From the NCBI GenBank assembly GCA_937921525.1, contig CAKZUM010000350.1, positions 1 through 7,422 on the forward strand: a stretch of 7,422 bases of DNA, given 5' to 3'. The position numbers and the translations under genes were made by a program. The DNA comes from an uncultured Saprospiraceae bacterium. Lineage in GTDB: Bacteria > Bacteroidota > Bacteroidia > Chitinophagales > Saprospiraceae. The notes below the pieces were generated by a model that was given only the letters and a program-made list of their open reading frames with translations, searched no databases and was not told where the DNA came from. Below are positions 1-6,627 of the stretch, in pieces; position 1 is the stretch's first letter, and every line of letters begins with the position of its first letter.

Positions 1-63
1 CTTCACTACCAATTAGAGTCTGCTGACAATGTAGCTACTAAGAAGATGATTATCATCGAATAA
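1..63 (+). CDS. C-terminal end of a secreted protein with a type IX secretion (Por) sorting tail, partial
   Basis: Frame 1 is open from the window edge and stops with TAA at 61-63. The 20 visible residues read LHYQLESADNVATKKMIIIE. This matches the end of type A type IX secretion sorting domains: a beta strand with an aromatic residue (often G-x-Y-x-Y-x-L), a short Asp/Asn turn, then a Lys-Lys-hydrophobic strand ending the protein. Such tails are recognised by the Bacteroidota type IX outer-membrane system and removed during export, so the parent protein is probably surface-bound or secreted. Its catalytic or adhesive part lies upstream of the window and cannot be named. A hairpin follows ten bases after the stop. 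The call rests on 20 residues only. Confidence 0.7.
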   Translation, partial: LHYQLESADNVATKKMIIIE

Positions 64-72
64 TATAGTTAC

Positions 73-101
73 TAAGAGCGTGCATTTTATGCGCGCTCTT
101 A
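73..101 (+). terminator. hairpin after the sorting-tail gene, probable terminator without a strong T tract
   Basis: Arms at 74-84 and 90-100 pair over 11 bp with one G-U wobble around a 5-base loop (TTTTA). T73-A101 adds one more pair. It lies 10 bases after the upstream stop codon. The bases after it are not T-rich, so it may end transcription poorly or act as a 3' end stabiliser. Confidence 0.55.
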
Positions 102-103
102 CT

Positions 104-203
104 AATGGTAAATGATGAATGGTAAATGGTAAATTCTTAAACGTTGACTTATGCCTAGGTCAATATCGGGTAATTTATCATTCACCATTTATCATTCACC
201 ATT
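104..203. repeat. imperfect inverted repeat of AATGRTR heptads, 32-bp arms
   Basis: The left arm (104-135) is four tandem heptads, AATGGTA, AATGATG, AATGGTA and AATGGTA, plus AATT. The right arm (172-203), read on the minus strand, is AATGGTG, AATGATA, AATGGTG and AATGATA plus AATT. The arms match at 28 of 32 positions and all four differences are A/G transitions. The 36-base centre holds its own hairpin at 144-163 (8-bp stem TTGACTTA/TAGGTCAA, one G-T wobble, loop TGCC). Seven T residues (202-208) follow or overlap the right arm, so the transcript could also act as a terminator. It looks like a dispersed non-coding heptad-repeat or MITE-like element; no terminal target duplication was seen. 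Confidence 0.7.
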
Positions 204-209
204 TTTTTA

Positions 210-375
210 AATATCAAGACCATTTTATATAGTAAATAATTTAAAACAACACTTCAAAAAATAGATTTAAAGTAGAAAGATTTAAATAGAAAAGAACAAG
301 GAAAAGTAAACAAGATTTCTTACATATTTTCTATAAGAAATTAAAGACATATACTTAAATCGGTTTTTTGGGATG
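210..375. other. AT-rich stretch with no recognisable gene
   Basis: No convincing reading frame, tRNA or known RNA motif was seen. The stretch is strongly A-rich on the plus strand and ends at the terminator beginning at 376. TAGATTTA near 264 is one base off the Bacteroidota -7 consensus but lacks a clear -33 partner. Confidence 0.4.
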
Positions 376-409
376 GCCTCTCTTCATTAATTTGGAGGAG
401 GCTTTTTTT
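376..409 (+). terminator. intrinsic terminator with no gene directly upstream
   Basis: GCCTC at 376-380 pairs with GAGGC at 398-402. With one bulged T, CTTC pairs with GGAG to lengthen the stem. Seven T residues (403-409) follow directly. No open reading frame ends within about 300 bases upstream. It therefore serves either a late end of the sorting-tail transcript or an unannotated small RNA in about 210-375. Confidence 0.7.
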
Positions 410-485
410 ATTGGTGGCAGACATTTTAAAAATAGCGGTTACATTAATACCTATTATAAAATGACTCTTCCTTCGTCCTAGATTA

Positions 486-515
486 CTTGAAAAACACATA
501 ATTTTATTATGTTTG
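486..515 (+). promoter_or_regulatory. Bacteroidota-type promoter of the hydrolase/dehydrogenase operon
   Basis: TATGTTTG at 508-515 matches the Bacteroidota -7 consensus TAnnTTTG exactly. CTTG at 486-489, 18 bases upstream, fits the -33 TTG element. Transcription would start at about 520-523, giving a 5' leader of only about ten A-rich bases before ATG 532. Confidence 0.6.
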
Positions 516-535
516 TAAAAACATAAAAATTATGT
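496..535. promoter_or_regulatory. long palindrome covering the -7 element and start codon
   Basis: Outer arms 496-505 (ACATAATTTT) and 526-535 (AAAATTATGT) are perfect complements. Inner arms 508-514 (TATGTTT) and 519-525 (AAACATA) are also perfect, around the loop GTAA. Only the two bases AT at 506-507 interrupt the structure, giving 17 bp in total. The inner left arm is the -7 element and the outer right arm contains ATG 532-534. If transcription starts near 521 the left arm is not in the mRNA, so an operator is more likely than an RNA switch. Confidence 0.6.
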
Positions 536-1464
536 CAATAAAGCTACGTCTACTATTATTTTATCTAAACAATTTTAAGAAAGAGGATCTAAACGTTGCT
601 CCAGCAAAAATTAGAGCAGCGCACACGAAAGAATTAGGTGCTTTTTTAAAGCTATTAGATTATGCCCCCGTTGCCGTCTCTGAAATAAAAGATGAACAGA
701 TTACCATGCGAGATGGGGCAAGCATTCCGATTCGTATATATAGACCCTCTAGTGACCAGAACCTGCCCTTAATTGTGTTTTTTCACGGTGGTGGATTTGT
801 AACTCGTGATATTCCCTCGCATGACTTAGTTTGCAGAAGATTATGTAAAGAGAACCAAGCAGTTGTTGTTTCTGTAGGGTATCGACTAGCACCTGAATTC
901 AAATTTCCAATACCACATCAAGATGCTTATGATGCTACTGTATGGGCTTCTCAAAATGCATCTAAGATAGGTGCCAATGCCGAGGAGTTAACTGTAATGG
1001 GGGATAGTGCAGGTGGAAATTTAGCTACTGTAGTAAGTATTTTAGCGAGAGATAATAATGGCCCTAAAATTAAAAATCAAGTGCTAATATATCCTACTAC
1101 CGATGCTCGTTTAAGTCATCCTTCTATAGACAAATTTGGTAAGGGATATTTTCTAACCAAGGAGCTAATGCAATGGTTTGTAGACCATTATAAAGATAAA
1201 GACGAAGATGTCAATAACCCATTAATGTCTCCGTTTCTAACAAAAGATCTTAGCAATCTTCCGAGCGCATTTGTTTTTACCGCTGCCTTAGATCCATTAA
1301 AAGATGAAGGGGCTGCCTATGCAGAAAAACTGAAAGCTGCTGGCAATCAAGTAGTATTTAAAGAATATCCCAATGTGATTCATGGCTTCATTAATATGGC
1401 TAAAATATCCAAAGAATGTTTGATTGCTCATCAAGATATTAAGAACTTTTTACACATAAAGTAA
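532..1464 (+). CDS. alpha/beta hydrolase, hormone-sensitive lipase (GDXG) family esterase
   Basis: A 310-residue serine hydrolase, the normal length for the alpha/beta hydrolase-3 (HSL, lipase family IV) group, predicted to cleave short-chain carboxylic esters in the cytoplasm. The oxyanion-hole motif HGGGF is at residues 85-89. The family segment YRLAPE is at 117-122. The nucleophile motif GDSAGG puts the serine at 159, and the rest of the triad is Asp254 (in LDPLKDEG) and His284 (in HGF). About 70 N-terminal residues form the cap typical of the family. No signal peptide is evident. ATG 532 is chosen because it keeps the cap and sits just after a -7 element; there is no Shine-Dalgarno site. 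The stop overlaps the next start by one base (TAATG), implying translational coupling. The ester substrate cannot be read from the sequence. Confidence 0.93.
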   Translation: MSIKLRLLLFYLNNFKKEDLNVAPAKIRAAHTKELGAFLKLLDYAPVAVSEIKDEQITMRDGASIPIRIYRPSSDQNLPLIVFFHGGGFVTRDIPSHDLVCRRLCKENQAVVVSVGYRLAPEFKFPIPHQDAYDATVWASQNASKIGANAEELTVMGDSAGGNLATVVSILARDNNGPKIKNQVLIYPTTDARLSHPSIDKFGKGYFLTKELMQWFVDHYKDKDEDVNNPLMSPFLTKDLSNLPSAFVFTAALDPLKDEGAAYAEKLKAAGNQVVFKEYPNVIHGFINMAKISKECLIAHQDIKNFLHIK

Positions 1465-2621
1465 TGTCATACGAGCAAAAGAAAGCGAAACTTAATAATC
1501 AATATCCAGCCATTATTGATCTAGCCAAGAAAGCCAAAAAGCGCATTCCAAATGTAGCTTGGCAATATCTGTCAGCAGGTACAGGAGACGAAGATTTATT
1601 GGATAGAAATCTAGCGGCCTTTCAAAATATTACTTTCCTGCCAAAGTTCTGTAAGGGCATGATAGAGGCAAATGTAGAAACTATACTTTTTGGAAAAAAA
1701 TATAGTGCGCCGATCGGAGTCGCACCAGTTGGTCTTACAGGACTCATGTGGCCTAGAGTGGAACATTATTTAGCAGCTACCGCCAATCGTTTGCAAATCC
1801 CTTATTCCTTAAGTACGGTAGCCACAGAAACACCAGAAACAGTCGGCGAGTATGTCGGTAATATGGGCTGGTTTCAATTATACCCACCAAAAGATAAAGC
1901 ACTCAGACAATCTTTATTAAAAAGAGCAAAAGAGGCAGGTTTTCATACTCTCTTAGTCACCGCAGATGTACCGATGGCAAGCAGACGAGAGCGAACTAAA
2001 AGGGCGGGATTAACCATGCCACCCAGAATTACTCCAAGGATGATCTGGGAAGGAATTACTCATCCAACTTGGACGTACTACACCCTCCGAAATGGACTAC
2101 CAAGATTGAGAACAGTAGAACATTATACAGGCAATAGCGATCTGAAATTTACTAGTGGCTTCGTAGGCAATCGCTTAGGCGGCACCTTGTCTTGGGACTA
2201 TTGTAAAGCCTTAAAAGAAGAGTGGGATGGGCCTGTTATTTTAAAAGGGATATTACATCCAGAAGATGCTGCCAAAGCCATTGAAATTGGTTTAGATGGC
2301 ATTGGCGTTTCTAATCATGGAGCGCGTCAGTTTAATGGCGCACCAGCAGCGATCGAAGCATTACCAGCAATAGTAAGAGAGGTAGCGGGTAAAGTGCCCA
2401 TTATATTTGATAGTGGCATTCGTACAGGTTTAGACATGATGCGGGCCTTGTATTTGGGAGCAGATTTTATCATGGCAGGTAGGCCTTTTATTTATGGAGT
2501 AGCGGCTATTGGGGAGTATGGCGGAGACCATGTCGCCCATATTCTAATAGATGATTTGAAGAATAATATGGTGCAGTTGGGGGTGACTAGTGTTACGGAG
2601 TTGAGGGCGCATGACACCTAA
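1464..2621 (+). CDS. FMN-dependent alpha-hydroxy-acid dehydrogenase (LldD/glycolate oxidase/mandelate dehydrogenase family)
   Basis: A 385-residue TIM-barrel flavoenzyme oxidising an L-alpha-hydroxy acid to the 2-oxo acid. All six active-site positions known from glycolate oxidase are present: Tyr35, Tyr140 (WFQLY), Asp168 (TAD), Lys261 (ILKG), His285 (the base, SNHGARQ) and Arg288. The Lys-to-His spacing of 24 matches the family. The phosphate-binding end is FDSGIRTG (315-322) and GADFIMAGRPF (332-342). Gly90 (APVGL) occupies the site near flavin N5 that is Gly in mandelate dehydrogenase and Ala in lactate and glycolate oxidases. That suggests a dehydrogenase passing electrons to a quinone or other carrier rather than to oxygen. 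ATG overlaps the hydrolase stop, so the pair may hydrolyse a hydroxy-acid ester and then oxidise the acid. Lactate is plausible, but the substrate is unproven. Confidence 0.93.
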   Translation: MSYEQKKAKLNNQYPAIIDLAKKAKKRIPNVAWQYLSAGTGDEDLLDRNLAAFQNITFLPKFCKGMIEANVETILFGKKYSAPIGVAPVGLTGLMWPRVEHYLAATANRLQIPYSLSTVATETPETVGEYVGNMGWFQLYPPKDKALRQSLLKRAKEAGFHTLLVTADVPMASRRERTKRAGLTMPPRITPRMIWEGITHPTWTYYTLRNGLPRLRTVEHYTGNSDLKFTSGFVGNRLGGTLSWDYCKALKEEWDGPVILKGILHPEDAAKAIEIGLDGIGVSNHGARQFNGAPAAIEALPAIVREVAGKVPIIFDSGIRTGLDMMRALYLGADFIMAGRPFIYGVAAIGEYGGDHVAHILIDDLKNNMVQLGVTSVTELRAHDT

Positions 2622-2672
2622 TTTAATAATGTCTTTTTTGAAGAGATTAGTGCTAGAGTATTTGAGAAAGGG

Positions 2673-2963
2673 GTGGAGACTATAGAGGAAGAAAGATGGC
2701 GATTAAACCCAGCCTTTGACGCTGCTCTATTTAGAGATGCAGTTAGGAAAGGATTGAATTATACTGTTCCACAATACATTAATGTACCAAAATACAGAGA
2801 AGAAAAATGGGAACAAGAATGGTCTGTTTTAGAATATTTAATACAATGCCTTTATTGTGGTACAAAAAAATGGAAGCGGAAAAGGAATGCTCAATATTGT
2901 TGTGATAGTTGTCGAGTGTTGGCATCTAGGCAGCGGAAGAAAAGTAAAAAATCCAATAAATAA
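2673..2963 (+). CDS. small zinc-ribbon protein of unknown function, start uncertain
   Basis: A 96-residue basic protein if it starts at GTG 2673. The C-terminal third has a C-x2-C (Cys59, Cys62) and a CC-x2-C (Cys76, Cys77, Cys80) pair 13 residues apart. This is the treble-clef or ribbon pattern seen in small proteins with C-x-Y-C-G...C-x2-C-R. A Lys/Arg-rich tail ending SRQRKKSKKSNK suggests nucleic-acid contact. The N-terminal part (Trp/Glu-rich, about residues 5-55) is unfamiliar. The frame contains no ATG and is open back to 2622 after the previous gene's stop, in the same frame. GTG 2673 is the only conventional in-frame start and is unusual for this phylum. An ATG at 2629 lies in another frame and reaches a stop at 2683-2685, so a frameshifted gene is possible. 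It may be cotranscribed with the dehydrogenase. Confidence 0.6.
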   Translation: METIEEERWRLNPAFDAALFRDAVRKGLNYTVPQYINVPKYREEKWEQEWSVLEYLIQCLYCGTKKWKRKRNAQYCCDSCRVLASRQRKKSKKSNK

Positions 2964-3009
2964 TTTTTGTCTTTCTCTAATTCTAATTAATTATGGTTTT
3001 ACAAACAAT

Positions 3010-3606
3010 TTAGAACCAACGTCTAGTTTTTTGGTAATAGCTCATGTAAGTATCTCCATGCACCTTCTTCAAAAATGTTTCTTCTAGTCTTATTTGCGTA
3101 TTGATACTAACTGTTGAAAGGGAAACTATAAGCAAAGTAAACGCATTAGGAATGATTAACATTAGACCAATATTAGCAATCATTACTCCAAGAAAAATGG
3201 GGTTTCTTGAAAAAGCGTATAAGCCATTGGTCACAAGTTTAGTTTTATTCACTTCGTCAATTCCAATTCGCCAAGAGTTTGCCATTTGAGATTGAGCTAC
3301 CCAGACTAAAATCAGAGATAGAAATAATAAAGACCATCCCATATATTTTAAATAGTCGTGTTCCAAATACCAGAAGGGTAAAAGATATTGATACCATTCG
3401 TTTTTAAAGGCATAGATGCTTACGACTCCAAGTTCTAATAGAGAGATGAAAGTAAATACTTTGCCATTATAACCATGTGCATCATCCGTTTTATTAAAGG
3501 TTAAAGGATTTATACCTGTTCTTTTCCACAGCAGGTAAGACCGTAGAAAAAAGACAAAGAAGAAGTAAACCAGTAGAAAGAGGAATAAATAAATTTCTGT
3601 TCGCAT
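3010..3606 (-). CDS. membrane methyltransferase, isoprenylcysteine carboxyl methyltransferase / PEMT-like family
   Basis: A 198-residue integral membrane protein with hydrophobic segments at about residues 4-24, 51-66, 88-105 and 134-165, the last long enough to be a helical hairpin. The C-terminal half carries the family's SAM-binding signature: GLYAFSRNPIFLG (128-140, usual form GxYxxxRxPxYxG), then RLEE (173-176) and HGDTYMSYYQKTRRW (183-197, usual form FGxxYxxYxxxxxRW). Members methylate isoprenylcysteines, phospholipids or other small membrane substrates; bacterial members are mostly uncharacterised, so the substrate here is unknown. It has its own promoter, including a palindrome shared with the upstream metal-type operon, and is therefore probably under the same Fur-family regulator. 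It starts 51 bases after the regulator gene ends. No terminator is visible in the 46 bases to the convergent zinc-ribbon gene. Confidence 0.85.
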   Translation of the reverse strand: MRTEIYLFLFLLVYFFFVFFLRSYLLWKRTGINPLTFNKTDDAHGYNGKVFTFISLLELGVVSIYAFKNEWYQYLLPFWYLEHDYLKYMGWSLLFLSLILVWVAQSQMANSWRIGIDEVNKTKLVTNGLYAFSRNPIFLGVMIANIGLMLIIPNAFTLLIVSLSTVSINTQIRLEETFLKKVHGDTYMSYYQKTRRWF

Positions 3607-3617
3607 TATTTTTTCTG

Positions 3618-3654
3618 CAAATTTACCTCAATAAGCTATGCAATAAAATTGCAA
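3618..3654 (-). promoter_or_regulatory. promoter and putative Fur-family operator of the methyltransferase gene
   Basis: Read on the minus strand, the palindrome TTGCAA-TTTTA-TTGCAT (3654-3638; perfect arms TGCAA/TTGCA) is followed after 12 bases by TAAATTTG (3625-3618). That is an exact TAnnTTTG -7 element, 11 bases before ATG 3606. The palindrome covers the expected -33 region, so binding would block transcription. The same arrangement stands before the gene at 6618. Confidence 0.68.
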
Positions 3655-3656
3655 AC

Positions 3657-4082
3657 TTATTGCTGACAATCAGAGCAAATTCCCTTTATTAGCATTGTTA
3701 TTTCTTGTACTAGGTAGCCCTTTGGGAGTTCCATTTTGGGTATTACTAAGTTATCTATACAAGTTACTTGCTTGCATTGCTCACATTGAAAATGGGGATG
3801 TTGGTCAATATGTTCGGTGGTGCAATGTTCTTTACAGAGAGCATATTTTACCTCCCCAAGTTTATTGTAGATACTATGAATAATACCCTTTTCCTCAAAC
3901 GTTTTGAGGGTTCGGTAAATCGTGGTTCGGTCTGCTTTAGGAAAGCTATTTTCTAACTCTGTTAGTCCAAAGGGTTTTTGCTCCTGTAATAAATATTCTA
4001 GTAAAAGCTGTCGCATTGGTGTAATGCGAACAGCTTTTTGTGATAATATTTTTTCAATGATGGTCATGTGTTCCAAATACAT
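3657..4082 (-). CDS. Fur-family metal-responsive transcriptional regulator (Zur-like)
   Basis: A 141-residue dimeric DNA-binding repressor of the Fur family, near the family's usual length. A winged helix occupies about residues 8-70, with recognition helix region ADRTTIYRTLKTFEEKG (50-66). The metal-binding hinge is H-x-H-F-x-C-x2-C (His95, His97, Cys100, Cys103). A closing C-x2-C (Cys136, Cys139) completes the structural zinc site. Extra Cys83, Cys87 and Cys108 and His86/His91 could form the sensing site. The start at 4082 overlaps the receptor gene by 29 bases; Met6 (4067) is an alternative that fits other family N-termini. Tight overlap with a TonB-dependent receptor suggests a metal-uptake repressor, zinc first, iron or peroxide (PerR-type) less likely; residues alone do not decide. 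Its likely targets are the palindromes at 3638-3654 and 6648-6664, which would make it autoregulated. Confidence 0.9.
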   Translation of the reverse strand: MYLEHMTIIEKILSQKAVRITPMRQLLLEYLLQEQKPFGLTELENSFPKADRTTIYRTLKTFEEKGIIHSIYNKLGEVKYALCKEHCTTEHIDQHPHFQCEQCKQVTCIDNLVIPKMELPKGYLVQEITMLIKGICSDCQQ

Positions 4083-6237
4083 TTATTCTAACTCCTGCCG
4101 TGAATATGAACCCGTCCGTAGGCGACCATAATTCAGTAAAGGAAGGGGAAGTGTGTGGCGGTAATACAACATCTTGAAAATTGGATTGTCTAGTATCTGT
4201 AAAGTTCTCAAAATTCACAAAGACATTAAACATACCTACCTGTCGAGCTACCAATAACCCCATCATCCAATAGTCTGAAACCGTAGCAGTATTGGAAAGT
4301 ATTTGCTCTCCTGTGTAATATATTTCGTAACCAATTCGCCACTTTTCATTTTCATACATTAATACCGCCCCTGCATTATGCTTTGGAGTCAATGGCTTTT
4401 GTTGATTGATACCATTGTAATCTAATCGAGCATCAATAAGGGCATATTGTAAAAACAGTTTAAAATCCTCATAACCCATTTTAATATTTGTTTCTATACC
4501 TCTACTACTTGCCTTGCCTGTTGCATTTTCAAAAGTAAAGAGATTCGCATTACTTGGCATTAAAACCAAAGGGTCGTTCAATTGTGTGTAGAACAATAAA
4601 TTATTGATAGAAAAACTTATTCTATCAAATAGGATAGTTTTGTAATTGACATCCCAATTGACACCTATAGAGGTTTCCGCATTGGTGCTATTTATCGTGA
4701 TAGGTAGAATATTTCGGTAGCTTCTAGTTTCCGCTTCTTCTGTAAATATAGTTGGTAGTTTATATCCTAATCCACCACCTATTCTACTTGCCCATTGTTT
4801 ACTAAAAGAAAATAATAAGTTGACTCGTGGTAATACAAACCAATCATAATCTGTATTATAATCCATTCTTAGCCCTCCTTCGATAGCTATTTTGTCCGAT
4901 ATGGGAAAGGTGCTTTGTGCAAATAGTCCGTAGGTATTATTTGAATAATCTCGTAAAAGATTTTGATTATTAGGGGTTTCGGCAAACTGATCTGTCCAAA
5001 TATTTGCACCGAAAACCAAATCTGCTTCTTTGTATTTTGTATGGTAACTTGCTTCTGAAAAACTAGCCGTCTGTTTTCCCTCAAAGTTGAAATTAGGAAC
5101 AGTAATCGTTCTATCAAAAAAGCTAACACTATTCTTAATCGTTAAGTTGGCATTTTCAGAAAACTGTTTTGTAAAGCTAACCTGTGTAGCCATTCGATTG
5201 GAATTATTTTCCTCTGTAAAAGTATGTTCGCTGTTAGGTTGATCTTGAATGGCAGTTATATCCCCTCCCAGCCTATTTTCAAAAGCACTATTTAGTGCAA
5301 TTCGTAGTTTTGTATTTTTATCAAAATCATAGTAAAAAGCAGGGTTAATACTAAGACTTTTGATTTTTGGTATATCTGAAAAGTCATCCTTATTGACATC
5401 GTATGCTTTTTGTAAATGCCCAGAGGTATAAAGTGATACCCCCACCTTTCCAAACTGTTGAGCATAGAAATTATTGAGGGTTGTTCCTACCGCTTGGGTT
5501 TGGGTCAACATAAAATCTAGTTGTGGTTCTTCCTCTGGCTTTTTCGTAATTAGGTTTACCAATCCTGCAATTGCTCCTCCTCCGTATAGGGTGGACGCAC
5601 TACCTTTGATTATATCTACCTGTTTTAAATCTAGTGGCGGTATTTGCATAATACTTAGACCACTAGAGAACCCTCCAAATAGCGGAAACCCATCTTTTAA
5701 TAATTGGGTGTACCGTCCATCTAATCCTTGAATCCGAATACTTTGATTCGCAGAATTAGCCGAGGTCTGTTGCATTTGAATCCCTGTACTTTCTCGTAAT
5801 AAAATAGAGATATTGGCAGAGTTCATAAAGGCTTTTTCGCCTAATTCCTCTGCCGTAATAGCTTCAAGGCGAGTAGGAATATCTTGAATTAAGCGACTAC
5901 TTCTAGTCGTTGTAATTACAACTTCCTCTAATTCCTCTTCGGAATGTTCCAAATAGATAGTCAATGGAGATTGTTGAGGTAGGGTTACGGTGAATTTTGT
6001 GTCTTCGTAGCCTACATAAAATATTTCGCCTGTAAGGCTACCACTAGGTAAGTCATCTATCGTAACAACACCTTCCACACTTGTAATACTCCCTCTTTCT
6101 AATGTAGAGAAAAGTATATGCGCTCCAATTAGAGGTTCTTTGGTGTCTTCATCCAAAATCGTTGCTTGAAATTGGTTTTGGCCATATAGGATAAGAGTCA
6201 TTGTTATTGCCAACAATGACAAGCATATTTTTTTCAT
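4054..6237 (-). CDS. TonB-dependent outer-membrane receptor, probably metal or metal-complex uptake
   Basis: A 727-residue outer-membrane transporter. The signal peptide is about residues 1-19 (MKKICLSLLAITMTLILYG). A CarboxypepD_reg-like beta domain spans about 21-97, as is common in Bacteroidota receptors. A TonB-box-like stretch EEVVITTTR lies at 104-112. The plug covers about 113-235, with conserved SIRIQGLDGRYTQLLKDGFP and IIKGSASTLYGGGAIAGLVNLITKKP. The rest is a 22-strand-type barrel ending in a short His-containing tail (GTHDHH). Length and order are normal, with no frameshift. It lies 48 bases after a Cys-rich exported protein gene and overlaps a Fur-family gene. This context, rather than the barrel itself, argues for metal import. 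Siderophore or cobalamin import is a fair alternative; no SusD partner is present, so glycans are unlikely. Confidence 0.92.
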   Translation of the reverse strand: MKKICLSLLAITMTLILYGQNQFQATILDEDTKEPLIGAHILFSTLERGSITSVEGVVTIDDLPSGSLTGEIFYVGYEDTKFTVTLPQQSPLTIYLEHSEEELEEVVITTTRSSRLIQDIPTRLEAITAEELGEKAFMNSANISILLRESTGIQMQQTSANSANQSIRIQGLDGRYTQLLKDGFPLFGGFSSGLSIMQIPPLDLKQVDIIKGSASTLYGGGAIAGLVNLITKKPEEEPQLDFMLTQTQAVGTTLNNFYAQQFGKVGVSLYTSGHLQKAYDVNKDDFSDIPKIKSLSINPAFYYDFDKNTKLRIALNSAFENRLGGDITAIQDQPNSEHTFTEENNSNRMATQVSFTKQFSENANLTIKNSVSFFDRTITVPNFNFEGKQTASFSEASYHTKYKEADLVFGANIWTDQFAETPNNQNLLRDYSNNTYGLFAQSTFPISDKIAIEGGLRMDYNTDYDWFVLPRVNLLFSFSKQWASRIGGGLGYKLPTIFTEEAETRSYRNILPITINSTNAETSIGVNWDVNYKTILFDRISFSINNLLFYTQLNDPLVLMPSNANLFTFENATGKASSRGIETNIKMGYEDFKLFLQYALIDARLDYNGINQQKPLTPKHNAGAVLMYENEKWRIGYEIYYTGEQILSNTATVSDYWMMGLLVARQVGMFNVFVNFENFTDTRQSNFQDVVLPPHTSPSFTELWSPTDGFIFTAGVRINVFGTHDHH

Positions 6238-6285
6238 GTTAAAAAATTAAGTTAATCAAATAGTGTGAATACCAGAAAAGTACGA

Positions 6286-6618
6286 TTAACTATATTTTGG
6301 CGGTTGCCAAATATCGAAGGTGGAAAGAATACCTATCTTACTATTTAGAGAGCAAGGTAATTCAAAAAATGGTATTGGTGGGAGGATTAAATCAATATCT
6401 ATGCCTACTGGATAATCCATTACAATAGAACAACAACTGCAACCACAAATAGGAGAACAAGGGTCATCATTGCAGTTATTGGAATGTTGGTGGTCGTTTT
6501 CTTCTAAAGTAATATTTTCTACCGTAGTTATGTCATCTAACGCCATTATCACATCCCCACAAGGTAGTAAGGATAGTAAGAGGATATAAAGGGCTAGTAT
6601 GATTGATAGATTTTCCAT
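6286..6618 (-). CDS. small exported Cys-rich protein, DUF6660-like
   Basis: A 110-residue protein with a hydrophobic N-terminal segment (residues 4-19) ending at Cys20, so either a signal peptide or a single anchor. Next come an acidic stretch and a His/Cys cluster: His43, His45, Cys49, Cys54, Cys58, Cys60, Cys62, Cys63 (CNDDPCSPICGCSCC at 49-63). The tail (70-110) is Pro-rich and aromatic. This layout resembles a family of roughly 100-residue proteins (recalled as DUF6660) that in Bacteroidota precede TonB receptors or heavy-metal transport genes; the family name is from memory. A periplasmic metal-holding or metal-handing role is inferred from the Cys cluster. It is the first gene of the operon with the receptor and Fur-family regulator and carries the operator-promoter. 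ATG 6618 is the only start that keeps the hydrophobic segment, leaving a leader of only a few bases. Confidence 0.78.
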   Translation of the reverse strand: MENLSIILALYILLLSLLPCGDVIMALDDITTVENITLEENDHQHSNNCNDDPCSPICGCSCCSIVMDYPVGIDIDLILPPIPFFELPCSLNSKIGILSTFDIWQPPKYS

Positions 6619-6627
6619 ATAATCTTA

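Noticed and set aside
104..203. CRISPR-like array
   Set aside because: The heptads are contiguous with no spacers, the arms are inverted, and no cas gene is present.
2964..3009. Bidirectional terminator between convergent genes
   Set aside because: The 46 bases were checked and contain no stable hairpin.
2857..3087. 76-codon plus-strand reading frame
   Set aside because: It overlaps the zinc-ribbon gene out of frame and runs into the methyltransferase gene; the Cys pattern supports the other frame.
5474..5731. 85-codon plus-strand reading frame
   Set aside because: It is antisense inside the plug domain of the TonB-dependent receptor, and the receptor frame is intact throughout.
6250..6291. 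8-bp inverted repeat AGTTAATC/GATTAACT between the Cys-rich protein and receptor genes, near a T run on the minus strand
   Set aside because: The stem is short and AT-rich with a 26-base loop; it could be a weak attenuator but is close to chance in this AT-rich spacer.
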